Below are positions 32,924-42,427 of a stretch of DNA of 64,000 bases, piece by piece (position 1 is the first letter of the stretch; every line of letters starts with the position of its first letter). Origin of the DNA: Lewinellaceae bacterium (GTDB lineage: Bacteria; Bacteroidota; Bacteroidia; Chitinophagales; Saprospiraceae); assembly GCA_020636315.1 (NCBI GenBank), contig JACJYA010000003.1, positions 124,001 through 188,000 on the forward strand. The letters are read 5' to 3'. The notes under the pieces are model-generated. The model had not been told where the DNA came from. It was given only the letters and a program-made list of their open reading frames with translations, and searched no databases. A program made the translations under genes and the position numbers.

Positions 32924-33946
32924 ATGAAAACACTAATTACCCTGTTTTTCTGCGCTCTCTTTACTATTGCCCGACTGAAAGCGCAGCCATCGCCGGGTTG
33001 GATAGAATCCATCCCCAACGGCGTGGTTTCCGTCAAAGGAGGCCTCGCTGACGGCGCCTCCATGCCCGTTCTCAACTGGGCATGGGACAGCCAGAATGCC
33101 TGTTTCACCGCTACCCAGCAGCACAAGTTTTCCGGCCACCACGTGTTGTATCAAACCCGGCTGCCGGCCCGGGCAGAGATGACGATAAGAGTGATCCCCG
33201 ATGACCCTGATGCCAATTTCAGCCTGTATGCCTATTCTGGCAACGGGGAATACCTGGTACCCGACCTGCCACGCTGCGTAAGTTGCGAAGCGGATTATAA
33301 ATGGGACTATAAATACCGGGGCAAAACACAGGATCACACCCGGTCGGTAAGCCTCCGGGCAGTAGCCAACCCCTATACCGTGACGATCGGAGTAGCAGGG
33401 GCCGACGGGCTTGCCGACGGTACTTTCACTCTCGAAATAATCCTGGAAGGTGGCGAAACAAAGGCCGCTCCCGAACAAAAAGACGTGCCCGTATTCCGCA
33501 TTGAAAGCCGGAAAGAGGAAACGCTCACCTACCGGGGAAAACTCGAAGACGGCGCCCCCATCCATGACCTGAGCTGGGCGTGGAACAGTCAGAACGCCTG
33601 CTTTGTCAGCATCCGACAGGATAAATTTACCGGCAACCACATCCTGTACGCGACGGATCTTCCGCCTCATTCTGAGATGGAGATCAGCCTCCGGCCGGAA
33701 GATGGCGCCGCCAACCTGAGCCTGTATGCCTATTCACTGGGCGCCGGCAAACTCCGGTTTGTACCGGATCTGCCATCCTGCATATCCTGCGAGGCCAGTT
33801 TTCAGCCGGATATGGGCCAGGCTACCGGGCCCGAACGCCAGGTGAGCCTGCGTTCCGGAACCAATCCTCTGCAGGTAGTCATCGGAGTGGCGGGAGCAGA
33901 TGGGTTGAACTCCGGTGCTTATTTGCTAACCATAAGCCTGAAGTAA
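32924..33946 (+). CDS. Secreted protein with two tandem ~140-residue repeats
   Basis: No named family is recognised. A signal peptide (MKTLITLFFCALFTIARLKAQ) leads into two homologous repeats, about 35-170 and 200-335. Each repeat contains L(N/S)WAW(D/N)SQNACF, a K(F)(S/T)G(H/N)H(V/I)LY(Q/A)T stretch, NFSLYAYS or NLSLYAYS, PDLP(R/S)C(V/I)SCEA with a CxxC pair, and VTIGVAGADGL or VVIGVAGADGL. The fold looks like a beta-sandwich, comparable in outline to pre-peptidase C-terminal domains. It ends one base before the caspase-like gene, so the two are almost certainly co-translated. It may be a binding partner or a substrate of that protein on the periplasmic side. Confidence 0.75.
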   Translation: MKTLITLFFCALFTIARLKAQPSPGWIESIPNGVVSVKGGLADGASMPVLNWAWDSQNACFTATQQHKFSGHHVLYQTRLPARAEMTIRVIPDDPDANFSLYAYSGNGEYLVPDLPRCVSCEADYKWDYKYRGKTQDHTRSVSLRAVANPYTVTIGVAGADGLADGTFTLEIILEGGETKAAPEQKDVPVFRIESRKEETLTYRGKLEDGAPIHDLSWAWNSQNACFVSIRQDKFTGNHILYATDLPPHSEMEISLRPEDGAANLSLYAYSLGAGKLRFVPDLPSCISCEASFQPDMGQATGPERQVSLRSGTNPLQVVIGVAGADGLNSGAYLLTISLK

Positions 33947-33947
33947 T

Positions 33948-35669
33948 ATGGCGGACAAGGGCATCACAATCGGGGAAACAGAACAGGCATCCGGAAAGAG
34001 GACAGGCATCAATTACCTTCTGGCCATCGCCATTGACGAATACAAACACTGCCCCCGCCTTTATAACTGCGTGCAGGATGCCCGGCGGCTGATCGCGGTA
34101 TTGTCCTCTCAATACCAGTTCGATAAAGAAAACACCTTCACCCTCTTTAATGAACAAGCCACCGAGCACGCCATCATCGACATATTTAAAAAACTGGTCC
34201 GGCTTATCCGCCCGGAAGACAACCTGCTCATCCTTTTCTCGGGCCACGGGGAGTACGAAGAAGAGATCGAGGAAGGCTACTGGATACCCGTTGATGCACC
34301 TCTCGGCCATACCAATGAATACATCGCCAACAGCCGCATCATCAAGTACATCAGGGCTATTCGTTCCCATCATACTTTCCTGATCGTGGACTCCTGCTTC
34401 TCAGGCTCCCTGTTCGCCAGCCGCTCGCTGGAACCATCCGACAGTTCCAAGCGGCTGGACGAGATCCCGTCCCGATGGCTGCTTACCGCCGGCCGCAACG
34501 AACTGGTCAGCGACGGAAAGCCCGGAGGCCACAGCCCCTTTGCCGACAATGTGATCTACTTTCTGGAAAACAACCGGGCCCCCAGCCTTTCCGTAGCGAA
34601 ACTCATCAGCCAGGTCGTCAATGCCGTCATCTACAACGCCCGCCAAACACCCCGCGGAGAACCCCTTCAGGATGTGGGCCACCGGGGAGGGCAATTCCAT
34701 TTCTACCGGAAAGGATATGCCCCCGATCGCAAAGCTGCCTCAGCGGCAACCCCAGAACCCGATCCTCCCAGGCCGCCTGGCCCCGATAAAAAAAAGTACT
34801 GGATCGCCGGAATGGCAGTGCTTGCCCTTTTGGCGTTCGTGCTGATCCGGCAAAATGGAGGGCCCGCGGCAGGAAAAAGCATAAAAGAACAGGAATCGGC
34901 CGGCCCGGTAATAGAAAAACCTGCACTCCAGGCCCGATACGATAGCCTGGTAGCCGCAGGGATCGGGCTCTTTAGGCAAGCCAGAAGCCGGGAGCACTTT
35001 GAAGAAGCATTAGGGCTTTTCGGCCAGGCCCGGCAGTTAGCTGAAGAAAACAGCCTGGACCCAGAGGCTGCCAATAGAGGCATACAGCAATGCCGCCAAA
35101 GGCTTTCCGAACTTGATCAGGCAGAAAGTAATCAGGAAGTTCCATCCAGTGATTATGCCACCCTGCTGGCAAGGGCACAGGCACTTATTCAAAAAGGACA
35201 ATATGCCGACGCCCGCCAAATACTGGAAGAAACCCTTAAATTAAAACCGAAGGAAAGGGAAGCCCAAACCCTGCTTAGAAAATGCCGGGAGGAACTTGAC
35301 TGGCAACGCGTTGAGAAGGCGAGAGAGGAAGACGGCTACCGAAACTACCTCAAGGCCTATCCGAACGGAAGCCACATAGTAGCCGCTCAGCAAAAAATAG
35401 CCGCTTTGCATCGTTATGAACTTTATTTTACCACCAGCCTCAAGCAGGATAACCTGCTCACCATCAACATTGGAAAAGGGAAACCTCCATTCGATATCAC
35501 CATCACCAACCCGGCCACCGGAGAGCAGATCCGCAAGACAAACTTCGAGGGCCTGCAAGTGGAAGTTTCGCTAAGCCGGTTTAAGAGTGTAACAGGCAAC
35601 CACCTGGTGGAGATCATCGTCCGCGATCACAATTTCAAAGCAAAAGGACAGAAACTGCCCCTGATGTAA
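33948..35669 (+). CDS. Caspase-like (C14) membrane protein with TPR-like region
   Basis: This is a 573-residue protein. Residues 20-255 form a caspase-fold peptidase domain with catalytic H100 in LLILFSGHGEYEE and C150 in FLIVDSCFSGSLF. A proline-rich linker follows, then one membrane helix at about 283-302 (WIAGMAVLALLAFVLI). Residues 320-480 form helical TPR-like repeats (ALGLFGQARQLAEE, YADARQILEETLKLKPKEREAQTL), and the last 90 residues look beta-rich. With no signal peptide, the peptidase domain should face the cytoplasm and the repeats the periplasm. Orthocaspases act in stress or defence-like signalling. It follows the secreted tandem-repeat gene by one base. The pairing is not one I know. 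Confidence 0.85.
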   Translation: MADKGITIGETEQASGKRTGINYLLAIAIDEYKHCPRLYNCVQDARRLIAVLSSQYQFDKENTFTLFNEQATEHAIIDIFKKLVRLIRPEDNLLILFSGHGEYEEEIEEGYWIPVDAPLGHTNEYIANSRIIKYIRAIRSHHTFLIVDSCFSGSLFASRSLEPSDSSKRLDEIPSRWLLTAGRNELVSDGKPGGHSPFADNVIYFLENNRAPSLSVAKLISQVVNAVIYNARQTPRGEPLQDVGHRGGQFHFYRKGYAPDRKAASAATPEPDPPRPPGPDKKKYWIAGMAVLALLAFVLIRQNGGPAAGKSIKEQESAGPVIEKPALQARYDSLVAAGIGLFRQARSREHFEEALGLFGQARQLAEENSLDPEAANRGIQQCRQRLSELDQAESNQEVPSSDYATLLARAQALIQKGQYADARQILEETLKLKPKEREAQTLLRKCREELDWQRVEKAREEDGYRNYLKAYPNGSHIVAAQQKIAALHRYELYFTTSLKQDNLLTINIGKGKPPFDITITNPATGEQIRKTNFEGLQVEVSLSRFKSVTGNHLVEIIVRDHNFKAKGQKLPLM

Positions 35670-35672
35670 TAA

Positions 35673-35710
35673 CTGAAGGGATAAAGCCATCTCAAACTTT
35701 ATCCCTTCAG
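35673..35710 (+). terminator. Hairpin after caspase-like gene
   Basis: CTGAAGGGATAAAG (35673-35686) pairs perfectly over 14 bases with CTTTATCCCTTCAG (35697-35710). It starts one base after the TAA of the caspase-like gene and lies between convergent genes. Confidence 0.8.
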
Positions 35711-35743
35711 GTTTGAATCATTTCTTACCCCCAAATGGAGAAA

Positions 35744-35772
35744 ACGATTCACGATTCCACGATTCACGAATC
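35744..35772. repeat. Heptamer tandem repeat (ACGATTC x4)
   Basis: ACGATTC ACGATTC (c) ACGATTC ACGAATC has one extra base between the second and third copies. It runs up to the stop codon of the TonB receptor gene. Confidence 0.75.
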
Positions 35773-38222
35773 TACCCATTCCCCGATTTCACCCGGTTCT
35801 GTTCCTCTTCCAGGCCGGTATTCCGGCGGCGGGCGCCCTTCACCTGATCATTGCCCAGCAGGTAAGTGAAATTTACGCGGAACCGGCGGCTGTCCCATCC
35901 TCCTCCCACATCCAGGTCAAGCGCGCCGAAGCGGCTGACGCCATGCCATTCGTTGGTCTTGAAGATATCACTGACAGCCAGCCGGATGTTGCCGCGGCCA
36001 TCGAGGACCTTCTTCTGGATGCCGGCATCCATACTCCACATAGCATCCATTTCAAAGGTGCCTCCCCAGAGGGAAGGCGAATTGTACCATCCGGAGACCT
36101 CAAGAGAGAAATCGCCCGGCAGGCGGAAGGTATGCTGGCTGTAAATATTGAAGGTTGTGGCATCCAGGTTGACCAGTTTGCCGTCGCCGTAGTCCGCTTT
36201 GTTCCGGGTATGGCTGCCCGTCATATTGGTAAAGGAGCTCCACCACTTGGTGATGGGGATGGGGGCGCTCACACTGAGGCTGTAACTGTACTGGTCGGCC
36301 AGGTTGAGCCAGGTAATGTAACTGGCATTTACATCGGCGGTATCGGTAATCCGCGTGATCAGGTCTTTTGTATGGCTATAGCTGAGGGTCGTGCTGAAAC
36401 GATAGTTGTAACTGTGGGTCAACTGGATGTTGTTGGCGTATTCCGGCTTCAGGAAGGGGTTGCCCTGCTCATAGGTCAGTTCGTCGAGCTTGTTCAAAAA
36501 GGGGTTGAGGTCCTGGTAAGACGGGCGGTTGATCCGGCGGCTATAGGACAGCTGGAAGTTGTGTTTCTCGCCGGGTGCATAACTCAACCCGCCAGAGGGG
36601 AAAAAGTCAATGTAGTCCCGGTCGAATTGTTCTCCCGGTTCTCCCTCCCGGAAGCTCGTCAGGCCGCCCGTCGAATGAGTTTGTTCTACCCGCAGGCCGG
36701 CCTGAACGCCTAATTTGCCGACTTGCCGCTGGAAGTTGACGTAGCCCGCGTTGATGTTCTCTTCATAGACAAAGCGGTTGCTCCGGTTCGTATTCAGGAC
36801 CGGCGAGCCGTCGTATTCATCGAAGAATCGGAAAGTATTGTCGGTATTGACGAGGGCCAGCTTCAAGCCGGCGCCCAACTGCCCGCCGAGTACCGGCCGT
36901 TCGTGGTCAACCTTGAACGTATAGATATCGATATCGGTCGGCGTCTCATTGGTATTGATCTTTTCCCGGAAAGTAATGGTTTCCGTGGGGTCGAGATAAA
37001 AGTTAGGTTGATAAGCCGAACCGTCGTTGCGAAACAGGCCGTAGTCGGCATCGATATTCCAAACCAGGCCTTTCTTGTTGTCATACCGGTAGTTGAGGTT
37101 AAAATTCAGGTTATTGCGATCCCTCTGATCATTGCTTTGGGCCAGCAGGATGGTATCCACCCTGTTGAATTCAATGAGCCCGAAAGGGGTGCGGCTGGTG
37201 CTCCATCCACTGTTGTCACTGATGAAGCCGGTTGCCAGAAAGCCAACGGTATGTTCGTCACTCAGGAAGAAGTCCGTTCCGGCCTTGAAGTTGTGGCCCG
37301 ACCATTCGTGGCCCTGCTGGTTTTTCTGGTCATAGAACATGCCCAGTTGCCGCCGGTAAAGGTTCATGAAGTTCCGGTTCTCTCCTTCGGAATGGCTGTA
37401 ACTTCCGAAGGCATTGAGGTGTTCATTGCGGAAATTGCCGTTCACCGAACCATTGTATTGCGCCACCTCGCCTACAGAATACCCCAGGCTGATGTTGGCG
37501 TTAGCCCCCAGGCGCTTGTCCTTCTTCATTCGGATATTGATGATGCCGGCGTTGCCCTCCGCATCGTATCTGGAGGAAGGGTTGGTGATCACTTCAATGG
37601 CCTCTATTTCATCACTCTGAACCGTCTTCAGGAAAGCGGCCAGGTCGGATGCGCTGAGCGGTGAAGGTTTCCCATCGATATAAACCTGTACGCCTGCCCT
37701 GCCCAGCAGGTTGATGTTGTCGTTATTGTCAACGACAACCCCGGGGGCTTTGCGCAACAGTTCGAACGCCGTGCTTCCGGAGGCATTGATGGTGTTCTCT
37801 ACGTTAAAGACCATTTTGTCGGCTCGGACTTCAACCAGAGGCTTCTCAGCTGTGACGACTACCTCTGAAAGTTCAATGTTCGTCTCCTGCATCTGTATGG
37901 CAGGGAGGTTGTATTTTTCTCCGGCAGCCACCCGGAAGGTTTCGGAACGGCAGGGAGGAAGCCCCACATAGCTAACCGTTACCCAGTACTGGCCTTCAGG
38001 TACATTTTTCATAGCAAACTGGCCATCCTGGCCGGTGACTTCCACCTTTGCCAGGCTGGAATCGGCGGCCGCGTTGAGCACCACATTGGCAAATTCCAAA
38101 GGAGCATTATCCGGCCCCTGTACTTTGCCATTGATCGTTCCTCCTTGATTGTATTGTGAAAAAGAAAAGGTGGGTAGCAGGCAGATCAATGCCCACAAAT
38201 AGCGCATAGCTATCGTTCTCAT
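35772..38222 (-). CDS. TonB-dependent receptor with outer-membrane beta-barrel (OMP_b-brl_3 type)
   Basis: This is an 816-residue outer membrane protein. A signal peptide (LWALICLLPTFSFS) is followed by a carboxypeptidase-like regulatory domain (GTINGKVQGPDNAPLEFANV). The plug (ELSEVVVTAEKPLVEVRADK, FELLRKAPGVVVDNNDNINL, IEAIEVITNPSSRYDAEGNAG) is followed by a barrel. This layout matches the smaller receptors found across Bacteroidota, distinct from SusC and with no SusD partner beside it. The cargo is unknown. The gene is monocistronic, with a TAnnTTTG box about 40 bases upstream. The protein ends in a charged tail (about 20 residues), and not in the usual aromatic last residue, so the barrel signal lies before that tail. 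Confidence 0.9.
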   Translation of the reverse strand: MRTIAMRYLWALICLLPTFSFSQYNQGGTINGKVQGPDNAPLEFANVVLNAAADSSLAKVEVTGQDGQFAMKNVPEGQYWVTVSYVGLPPCRSETFRVAAGEKYNLPAIQMQETNIELSEVVVTAEKPLVEVRADKMVFNVENTINASGSTAFELLRKAPGVVVDNNDNINLLGRAGVQVYIDGKPSPLSASDLAAFLKTVQSDEIEAIEVITNPSSRYDAEGNAGIINIRMKKDKRLGANANISLGYSVGEVAQYNGSVNGNFRNEHLNAFGSYSHSEGENRNFMNLYRRQLGMFYDQKNQQGHEWSGHNFKAGTDFFLSDEHTVGFLATGFISDNSGWSTSRTPFGLIEFNRVDTILLAQSNDQRDRNNLNFNLNYRYDNKKGLVWNIDADYGLFRNDGSAYQPNFYLDPTETITFREKINTNETPTDIDIYTFKVDHERPVLGGQLGAGLKLALVNTDNTFRFFDEYDGSPVLNTNRSNRFVYEENINAGYVNFQRQVGKLGVQAGLRVEQTHSTGGLTSFREGEPGEQFDRDYIDFFPSGGLSYAPGEKHNFQLSYSRRINRPSYQDLNPFLNKLDELTYEQGNPFLKPEYANNIQLTHSYNYRFSTTLSYSHTKDLITRITDTADVNASYITWLNLADQYSYSLSVSAPIPITKWWSSFTNMTGSHTRNKADYGDGKLVNLDATTFNIYSQHTFRLPGDFSLEVSGWYNSPSLWGGTFEMDAMWSMDAGIQKKVLDGRGNIRLAVSDIFKTNEWHGVSRFGALDLDVGGGWDSRRFRVNFTYLLGNDQVKGARRRNTGLEEEQNRVKSGNG

Positions 38223-38259
38223 TACGTCGGGTTTGTTATTAACAATCGGGTGATGGGGA

Positions 38260-38267
38260 CAAATGTA
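38260..38267 (-). promoter_or_regulatory. Candidate -7 box of TonB receptor gene
   Basis: TACATTTG on the minus strand fits TAnnTTTG exactly and lies 38 bases before the receptor ATG. No clear -33 element was found. Confidence 0.4.
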
Positions 38268-38397
38268 GGGGAGCGCGCAATAAGACGGATAAATTATCGA
38301 CGAAATGGATTATTTCTATACTAAAGGGCCTTTTTGAACAGAAGTATCCTCGTCCGGACTATCGTAAAGTAAGATAACAGAAAGAAATATCACATCA

Positions 38398-38428
38398 GAT
38401 GGAAGGTTCTTCGGAAATACCTTCCATC
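38398..38428 (-). terminator. Hairpin downstream of DUF3467 gene
   Basis: GATGGAAGGT (38398-38407) pairs with ACCTTCCATC (38419-38428) around an 11-base loop. It lies about 75 bases after the DUF3467 stop and upstream of the TonB receptor promoter. Confidence 0.5.
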
Positions 38429-38502
38429 CGACGCCGCATTTCGATCTGCAACTTTTATTCAGATAGCCAGAGATGCAGCAAATCCGGGGCCCATGCCCGG
38501 GC

Positions 38503-38820
38503 TTACGCCTGAGCTTTCGGGGTATTGAAGTTCATCGGCGGGAAGGGAGGTTGTTCCGGTTCGTCGATAACCCCGAACTGGGATTCGAACTTCTTGATAT
38601 TGTCCGCCAGGGCCCGAAGCAGGCGCTTGGCATGCTGGGGCGTCAGGATAATGCGCGATTTGACCTTTGCCTTCGGCACGTTAGGCACCAGCCGGATGAA
38701 GTCCACGACGAATTCGGAATTGGAATGGGAAATGATGGCCAAATTGGAATAAGTACCTTCGGCAACTTCCTCCGGCAATTCAATATTTAACTGGTTTTGT
38801 CCTTTCTTTGTATCTGACAT
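38503..38820 (-). CDS. DUF3467 family protein
   Basis: This 105-residue soluble protein has the DUF3467 pattern: YSNLAIISHSNSEFVVDFIRL, then SRIILTPQHAKRLLRALADNI and a proline-rich tail (EPEQPPFPPMNF). The start is taken at MSDTKK; an ATG two codons earlier is equally open. The family is widespread in Bacteroidota, and its molecular job is not established. It stands alone, divergent from a methyltransferase gene. Confidence 0.88.
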   Translation of the reverse strand: MSDTKKGQNQLNIELPEEVAEGTYSNLAIISHSNSEFVVDFIRLVPNVPKAKVKSRIILTPQHAKRLLRALADNIKKFESQFGVIDEPEQPPFPPMNFNTPKAQA

Positions 38821-38881
38821 GTTCACGTAAATTTTTTCTAGAAAGCTCCAATATCGGAAATATCACCAAGCTAAACAAACC

Positions 38882-39676
38882 ATGGAAAAATACCTGAAGG
38901 AAAACCAAAAACTATGGGATGAGTGGGCATCTTTCCATCCGGAAACAGAAATGTATGACATCCAAAGCTTCCTCGAAGGGAAAAATTCTCTCATGCCACC
39001 AGAGTTGGAAGCGCTGGGAGATGTACGGGGGAAACGCCTGCTACACCTGCAATGCCATTTCGGGCAGGATACCCTTTCCTGGGCACGGATGGGTGCAGAA
39101 GCCACCGGTGTCGATTTTTCGGAAAAGGCCATTGAAACGGCCCGTATGCTCAACAGCCAACTCGGCCTCAATGCCCGGTTCCTGCAATCCGATATCCTCG
39201 ACTTAAAAGGAAAACTCGAAGGGCAATTCGACATCATCTTCACCTCTTACGGAGTAATTACCTGGCTTCCCACCCTCCGGCCGTGGGCAGAAGCGATACG
39301 CCACTACCTCCGGGCGGGCGGCTCCTTTTTTATTGTGGAATTCCACCCTGTATTTATGCTCTTTGACATGGAAACCGGCAAAACCGCCTATCCCTATTTC
39401 TTTGAAGAGGACCCCATTGAAACCGAGATCAATGGTGGTTCCTACGCCGGCAATTACGAAGGAGGAAGCAGTCACAAGGAATACACCTGGCAACATACCC
39501 TCAGCGACATCACCATGGCATTACTGAATGCAGGGCTGGTATTGGAGGAATTCCGGGAATACGATTATTCTCCTTACAACTGCTGGCCAAACATGGAGGA
39601 AAAAGCGCCCGGAAAATTCAGGTCGAAATTACTGCCCGGAGTCCCCCATCTGTTCTCTCTGAAGATGAGGGGGTAA
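38882..39676 (+). CDS. Class I SAM-dependent methyltransferase
   Basis: This is a 264-residue protein of the Rossmann-fold methyltransferase type. Motif I is RLLHLQCHFGQDTLSWARMG, followed by ATGVDFSEKAIETARML (acidic end of strand 2), LQSDILDL, and FDIIFTSYGVITWLPTL at motif IV. The cysteine/histidine-bearing HLQCHFGQDT in place of the usual DLGCGTG is characteristic of a distinct subgroup. The substrate is unknown. It is a single gene bounded by a strong two-way terminator before topA. Confidence 0.88.
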   Translation: MEKYLKENQKLWDEWASFHPETEMYDIQSFLEGKNSLMPPELEALGDVRGKRLLHLQCHFGQDTLSWARMGAEATGVDFSEKAIETARMLNSQLGLNARFLQSDILDLKGKLEGQFDIIFTSYGVITWLPTLRPWAEAIRHYLRAGGSFFIVEFHPVFMLFDMETGKTAYPYFFEEDPIETEINGGSYAGNYEGGSSHKEYTWQHTLSDITMALLNAGLVLEEFREYDYSPYNCWPNMEEKAPGKFRSKLLPGVPHLFSLKMRG

Positions 39677-39682
39677 TAATAA

Positions 39683-39722
39683 TTGAGGCTCACCTAAAAC
39701 TAATATTAAAGGTGAGCCTCAA
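39683..39722. terminator. Two-way terminator between methyltransferase and topA
   Basis: TTGAGGCTCACCT (39683-39695) pairs perfectly over 13 bases with AGGTGAGCCTCAA (39710-39722), between two convergent stops. Confidence 0.85.
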
Positions 39723-39736
39723 AGCGGCCTTTATGC

Positions 39737-42274
39737 TCATTTCTTCACCTTCTTTTTCCCTTTGCTGAAGGCGTTGGGCACTTCCAGTTCGATGAACTCC
39801 TTGATCTGCTCCAGGGTCATCTCTTTGGCCATCTCAGCGTCCACCTTTTTACCATCAACTTTGGGGAACTTGATGTTCTTCTTTTTAAAGCGGATGTAGG
39901 GCCCCCAGCGGCCGTTTTCCACAGATATCTTTTCGTTATCCCACTTGTGGATGTATCGGTTGGCCTCTTTTTCCACCTTTTTTTCGATGAGCTCGTGCAT
40001 ATCCTCAAGGGCGAGGTTGTCGAAATCGTAGCGCCGGGGGACATTTACATAGAGGTCATTCCATTTGAGGAAAGGGCCGAAGCGCCCCTTACCTTTGGTG
40101 ATGGGGTGGCCCTTGTAGGTGCCGACGGGAGCATCTTCCTTCTGCTTGGCCCGAATGAGTTCAATGGCCCGATCCAGAGAAACAGACAAGGGGTCTTCAC
40201 CGCGGGGAAGGGAGACGAATTTATCTCCATGCCGCACATAGGGCCCGTAGCGGCCCACGCCCACGGCAACCTCTTCTCCCTCGTATTTGCCCAGCTCCTT
40301 TGGCAGGGCAAACAACTTCATTGCCTCTTCATAAGTAATGGTCTCCATCGATTGCCCGGGTTGGAGGTTGGCATATTTGGGTTTTTCCTCCTCCTCCAGT
40401 TCATCGGGAGCCCCGATCTGGACGACGGGGCCCAGCCTGGTCATCCGGGTGAGCAGGGTTCGTCCGGTTTCAGGGTCTTTCCCCAGAATGCGCTCCCGGG
40501 TGGGGCGGTCTGCGTTAGCCAGGGTTTCCTCTACGGTGTGATGAAAAGGGCCGTAGAAGGAATCGAGCATAGCCGTCCATTCTCTTCCACCTTCCGCGAT
40601 CTTGTCAAATTCCTTTTCAATGTCGGCGGTAAAGCCGTAATCCATGATTTCCTGAAAATGTTCGCTCAGAAAATCACTTACCGTGATGCCCATATCGGTC
40701 GGGAACAGCCGGTTCTTGACTGCGCCGGTTATTTCGGTTTTTTTCTCCTTGCTGATGTCTCCTTTTTTATCCAGGGTAAGTACCTGATATTCGCGCTCCT
40801 CCCCATCGCGGCTTTCTTTAATGATATAGCCTCTGCCTTCCTCCATGATCTTGCTGATGGTGGGAGCGTAAGTTGAAGGCCGGCCGATACCCAACTCTTC
40901 CAGTTTTTTCACCAGCCCTGCTTCTGTATAACGGGCAGGGGGCCGGGTAAAGCGCTCCGTAGCCGTCATGTTGTCAAGGTTGAGCGGCTGGCCTACCTTA
41001 AGGGGAGGCAGCATGCCCTTGGCCTCTTCCTCCTCTTCATCGTCCGTCGATTCCAGATAGACCTTGAGGAAACCGTCGAATTTCAGCACTTCTCCTTCTG
41101 CCTTCAGGTAGGCGTCCGGCTGAGAAGATATCCCGATCTTTACGATAGTCTTCTCCACCACGGCATCCGCCATCTGAGAGGCAATCGCCCGCTTCCAGAT
41201 GAGTTCATAAAGCCGCTGCTCGTCGCGGTTGGTGGTGACAGATTGCCGGTTGATGTAAGTTGGGCGGATGGCCTCGTGAGCTTCCTGGGCCCCGGCCGAT
41301 TTGCTCTTATACCTTCGGGTTTTGAGGTAGTTCTTTCCGTAATTGTTCTCGATCTCCTGAGCGATACTGGCCAGGGCCGTTTCACTGAGTGCTGTCGAGT
41401 CGGTACGCATATAGGTAATGTGGCCGGCCTCGTACAGGCGCTGGGCTACCGACATGGTTCGATTCACTGAGAAACCCAGCTTTCGGCTGGCCTCCTGCTG
41501 AAGCGTAGAGGTAGTAAAAGGAGCTGTCGGGCGCCTTTTCAGGGGTTTAACATCGATATCGTCGATGCGGAAAGTAGCGCCGCGGCAGCCTTCCAGAAAG
41601 GCCAGCGCGTCCTTTTCGGTTTCGTAGCGAACAGGGCTTTCTGCCTTGAGTTTGACTGTTTTCCCCTGTTCGTTCTTGACATCGAAAAGGGCGTTTACCC
41701 GGAAAAATGGAGTGGGTTCGAAATTGATGATGTCCCGCTCGCGTTCGACAATAAGCTTTACCGCTACAGACTGTACCCTTCCGGCCGAAAGCTTGCCTTT
41801 TATCTTTCGCCACAGGATACCCGACAGTTCATAACCCACCAGGCGGTCCAACACCCGGCGTGCCTGCTGGGCGTTGACGAGGTTGATATCTAGTTTTCGG
41901 GGATTTTTTACTGCATTCTGTATAGCAGGCTTGGTGATCTCACGAAAGACGATGCGTTTGGCCTGGTCTTCATCAAGGCCCAATACCTGGCAAAGGTGCC
42001 AGGAGATGGCTTCCCCCTCCCGGTCTTCGTCCGTTGCCAGCCATACTTCATCTACTTTCTTCACCCAGTCCTTTAATTCTTTAACCACTTTCTTCTTTTC
42101 CGGAGAGATGACATACTTAGGCTTGAATTTATTCTCCACTTCAACTGCGCCTTCACTCTTCTCCAGGTCGCGTACATGGCCAAAACTGGATTTGACGGTA
42201 AAATCTTTTCCCAAAAATTTTTCAATGGTTTTCGCCTTTGCGGGCGACTCAACAATGAGTAGGTTCTTTGGCAT
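39737..42274 (-). CDS. topA: DNA topoisomerase I
   Basis: This is an 845-residue type IA topoisomerase. It starts with a Toprim domain (KNLLIVESPAKAKTIEKFLG; VWLATDEDREGEAISWHL). The catalytic tyrosine is Y288 in ITYMRTDSTAL. The C-terminus has no zinc-finger cysteines but three or more short Topo_C repeats: GRYGPYVRHGDKFVSLP, GRFGPFLKWNDLYVNVP and GRWGPYIRFKKKNIKFP, followed by a lysine-rich tail. This arrangement is normal for Bacteroidota. It relaxes negative supercoils. The gene stands alone, with a candidate promoter about 165 bases upstream. Confidence 0.97.
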   Translation of the reverse strand: MPKNLLIVESPAKAKTIEKFLGKDFTVKSSFGHVRDLEKSEGAVEVENKFKPKYVISPEKKKVVKELKDWVKKVDEVWLATDEDREGEAISWHLCQVLGLDEDQAKRIVFREITKPAIQNAVKNPRKLDINLVNAQQARRVLDRLVGYELSGILWRKIKGKLSAGRVQSVAVKLIVERERDIINFEPTPFFRVNALFDVKNEQGKTVKLKAESPVRYETEKDALAFLEGCRGATFRIDDIDVKPLKRRPTAPFTTSTLQQEASRKLGFSVNRTMSVAQRLYEAGHITYMRTDSTALSETALASIAQEIENNYGKNYLKTRRYKSKSAGAQEAHEAIRPTYINRQSVTTNRDEQRLYELIWKRAIASQMADAVVEKTIVKIGISSQPDAYLKAEGEVLKFDGFLKVYLESTDDEEEEEAKGMLPPLKVGQPLNLDNMTATERFTRPPARYTEAGLVKKLEELGIGRPSTYAPTISKIMEEGRGYIIKESRDGEEREYQVLTLDKKGDISKEKKTEITGAVKNRLFPTDMGITVSDFLSEHFQEIMDYGFTADIEKEFDKIAEGGREWTAMLDSFYGPFHHTVEETLANADRPTRERILGKDPETGRTLLTRMTRLGPVVQIGAPDELEEEEKPKYANLQPGQSMETITYEEAMKLFALPKELGKYEGEEVAVGVGRYGPYVRHGDKFVSLPRGEDPLSVSLDRAIELIRAKQKEDAPVGTYKGHPITKGKGRFGPFLKWNDLYVNVPRRYDFDNLALEDMHELIEKKVEKEANRYIHKWDNEKISVENGRWGPYIRFKKKNIKFPKVDGKKVDAEMAKEMTLEQIKEFIELEVPNAFSKGKKKVKK

Positions 42275-42427
42275 ATTTTAGCTTGGTTTTTTCAAAAATT
42301 TCAGGGCTGCCGAATAGCCCCCAAAGGACGAGGAACGGAAAACGCGATACTTTGATTCACTTTTTTGCACCCACCCTTCGAAAAATGCAAATGTATAAAT
42401 TTTATAAATTGTTCATTTCTCTGCATA

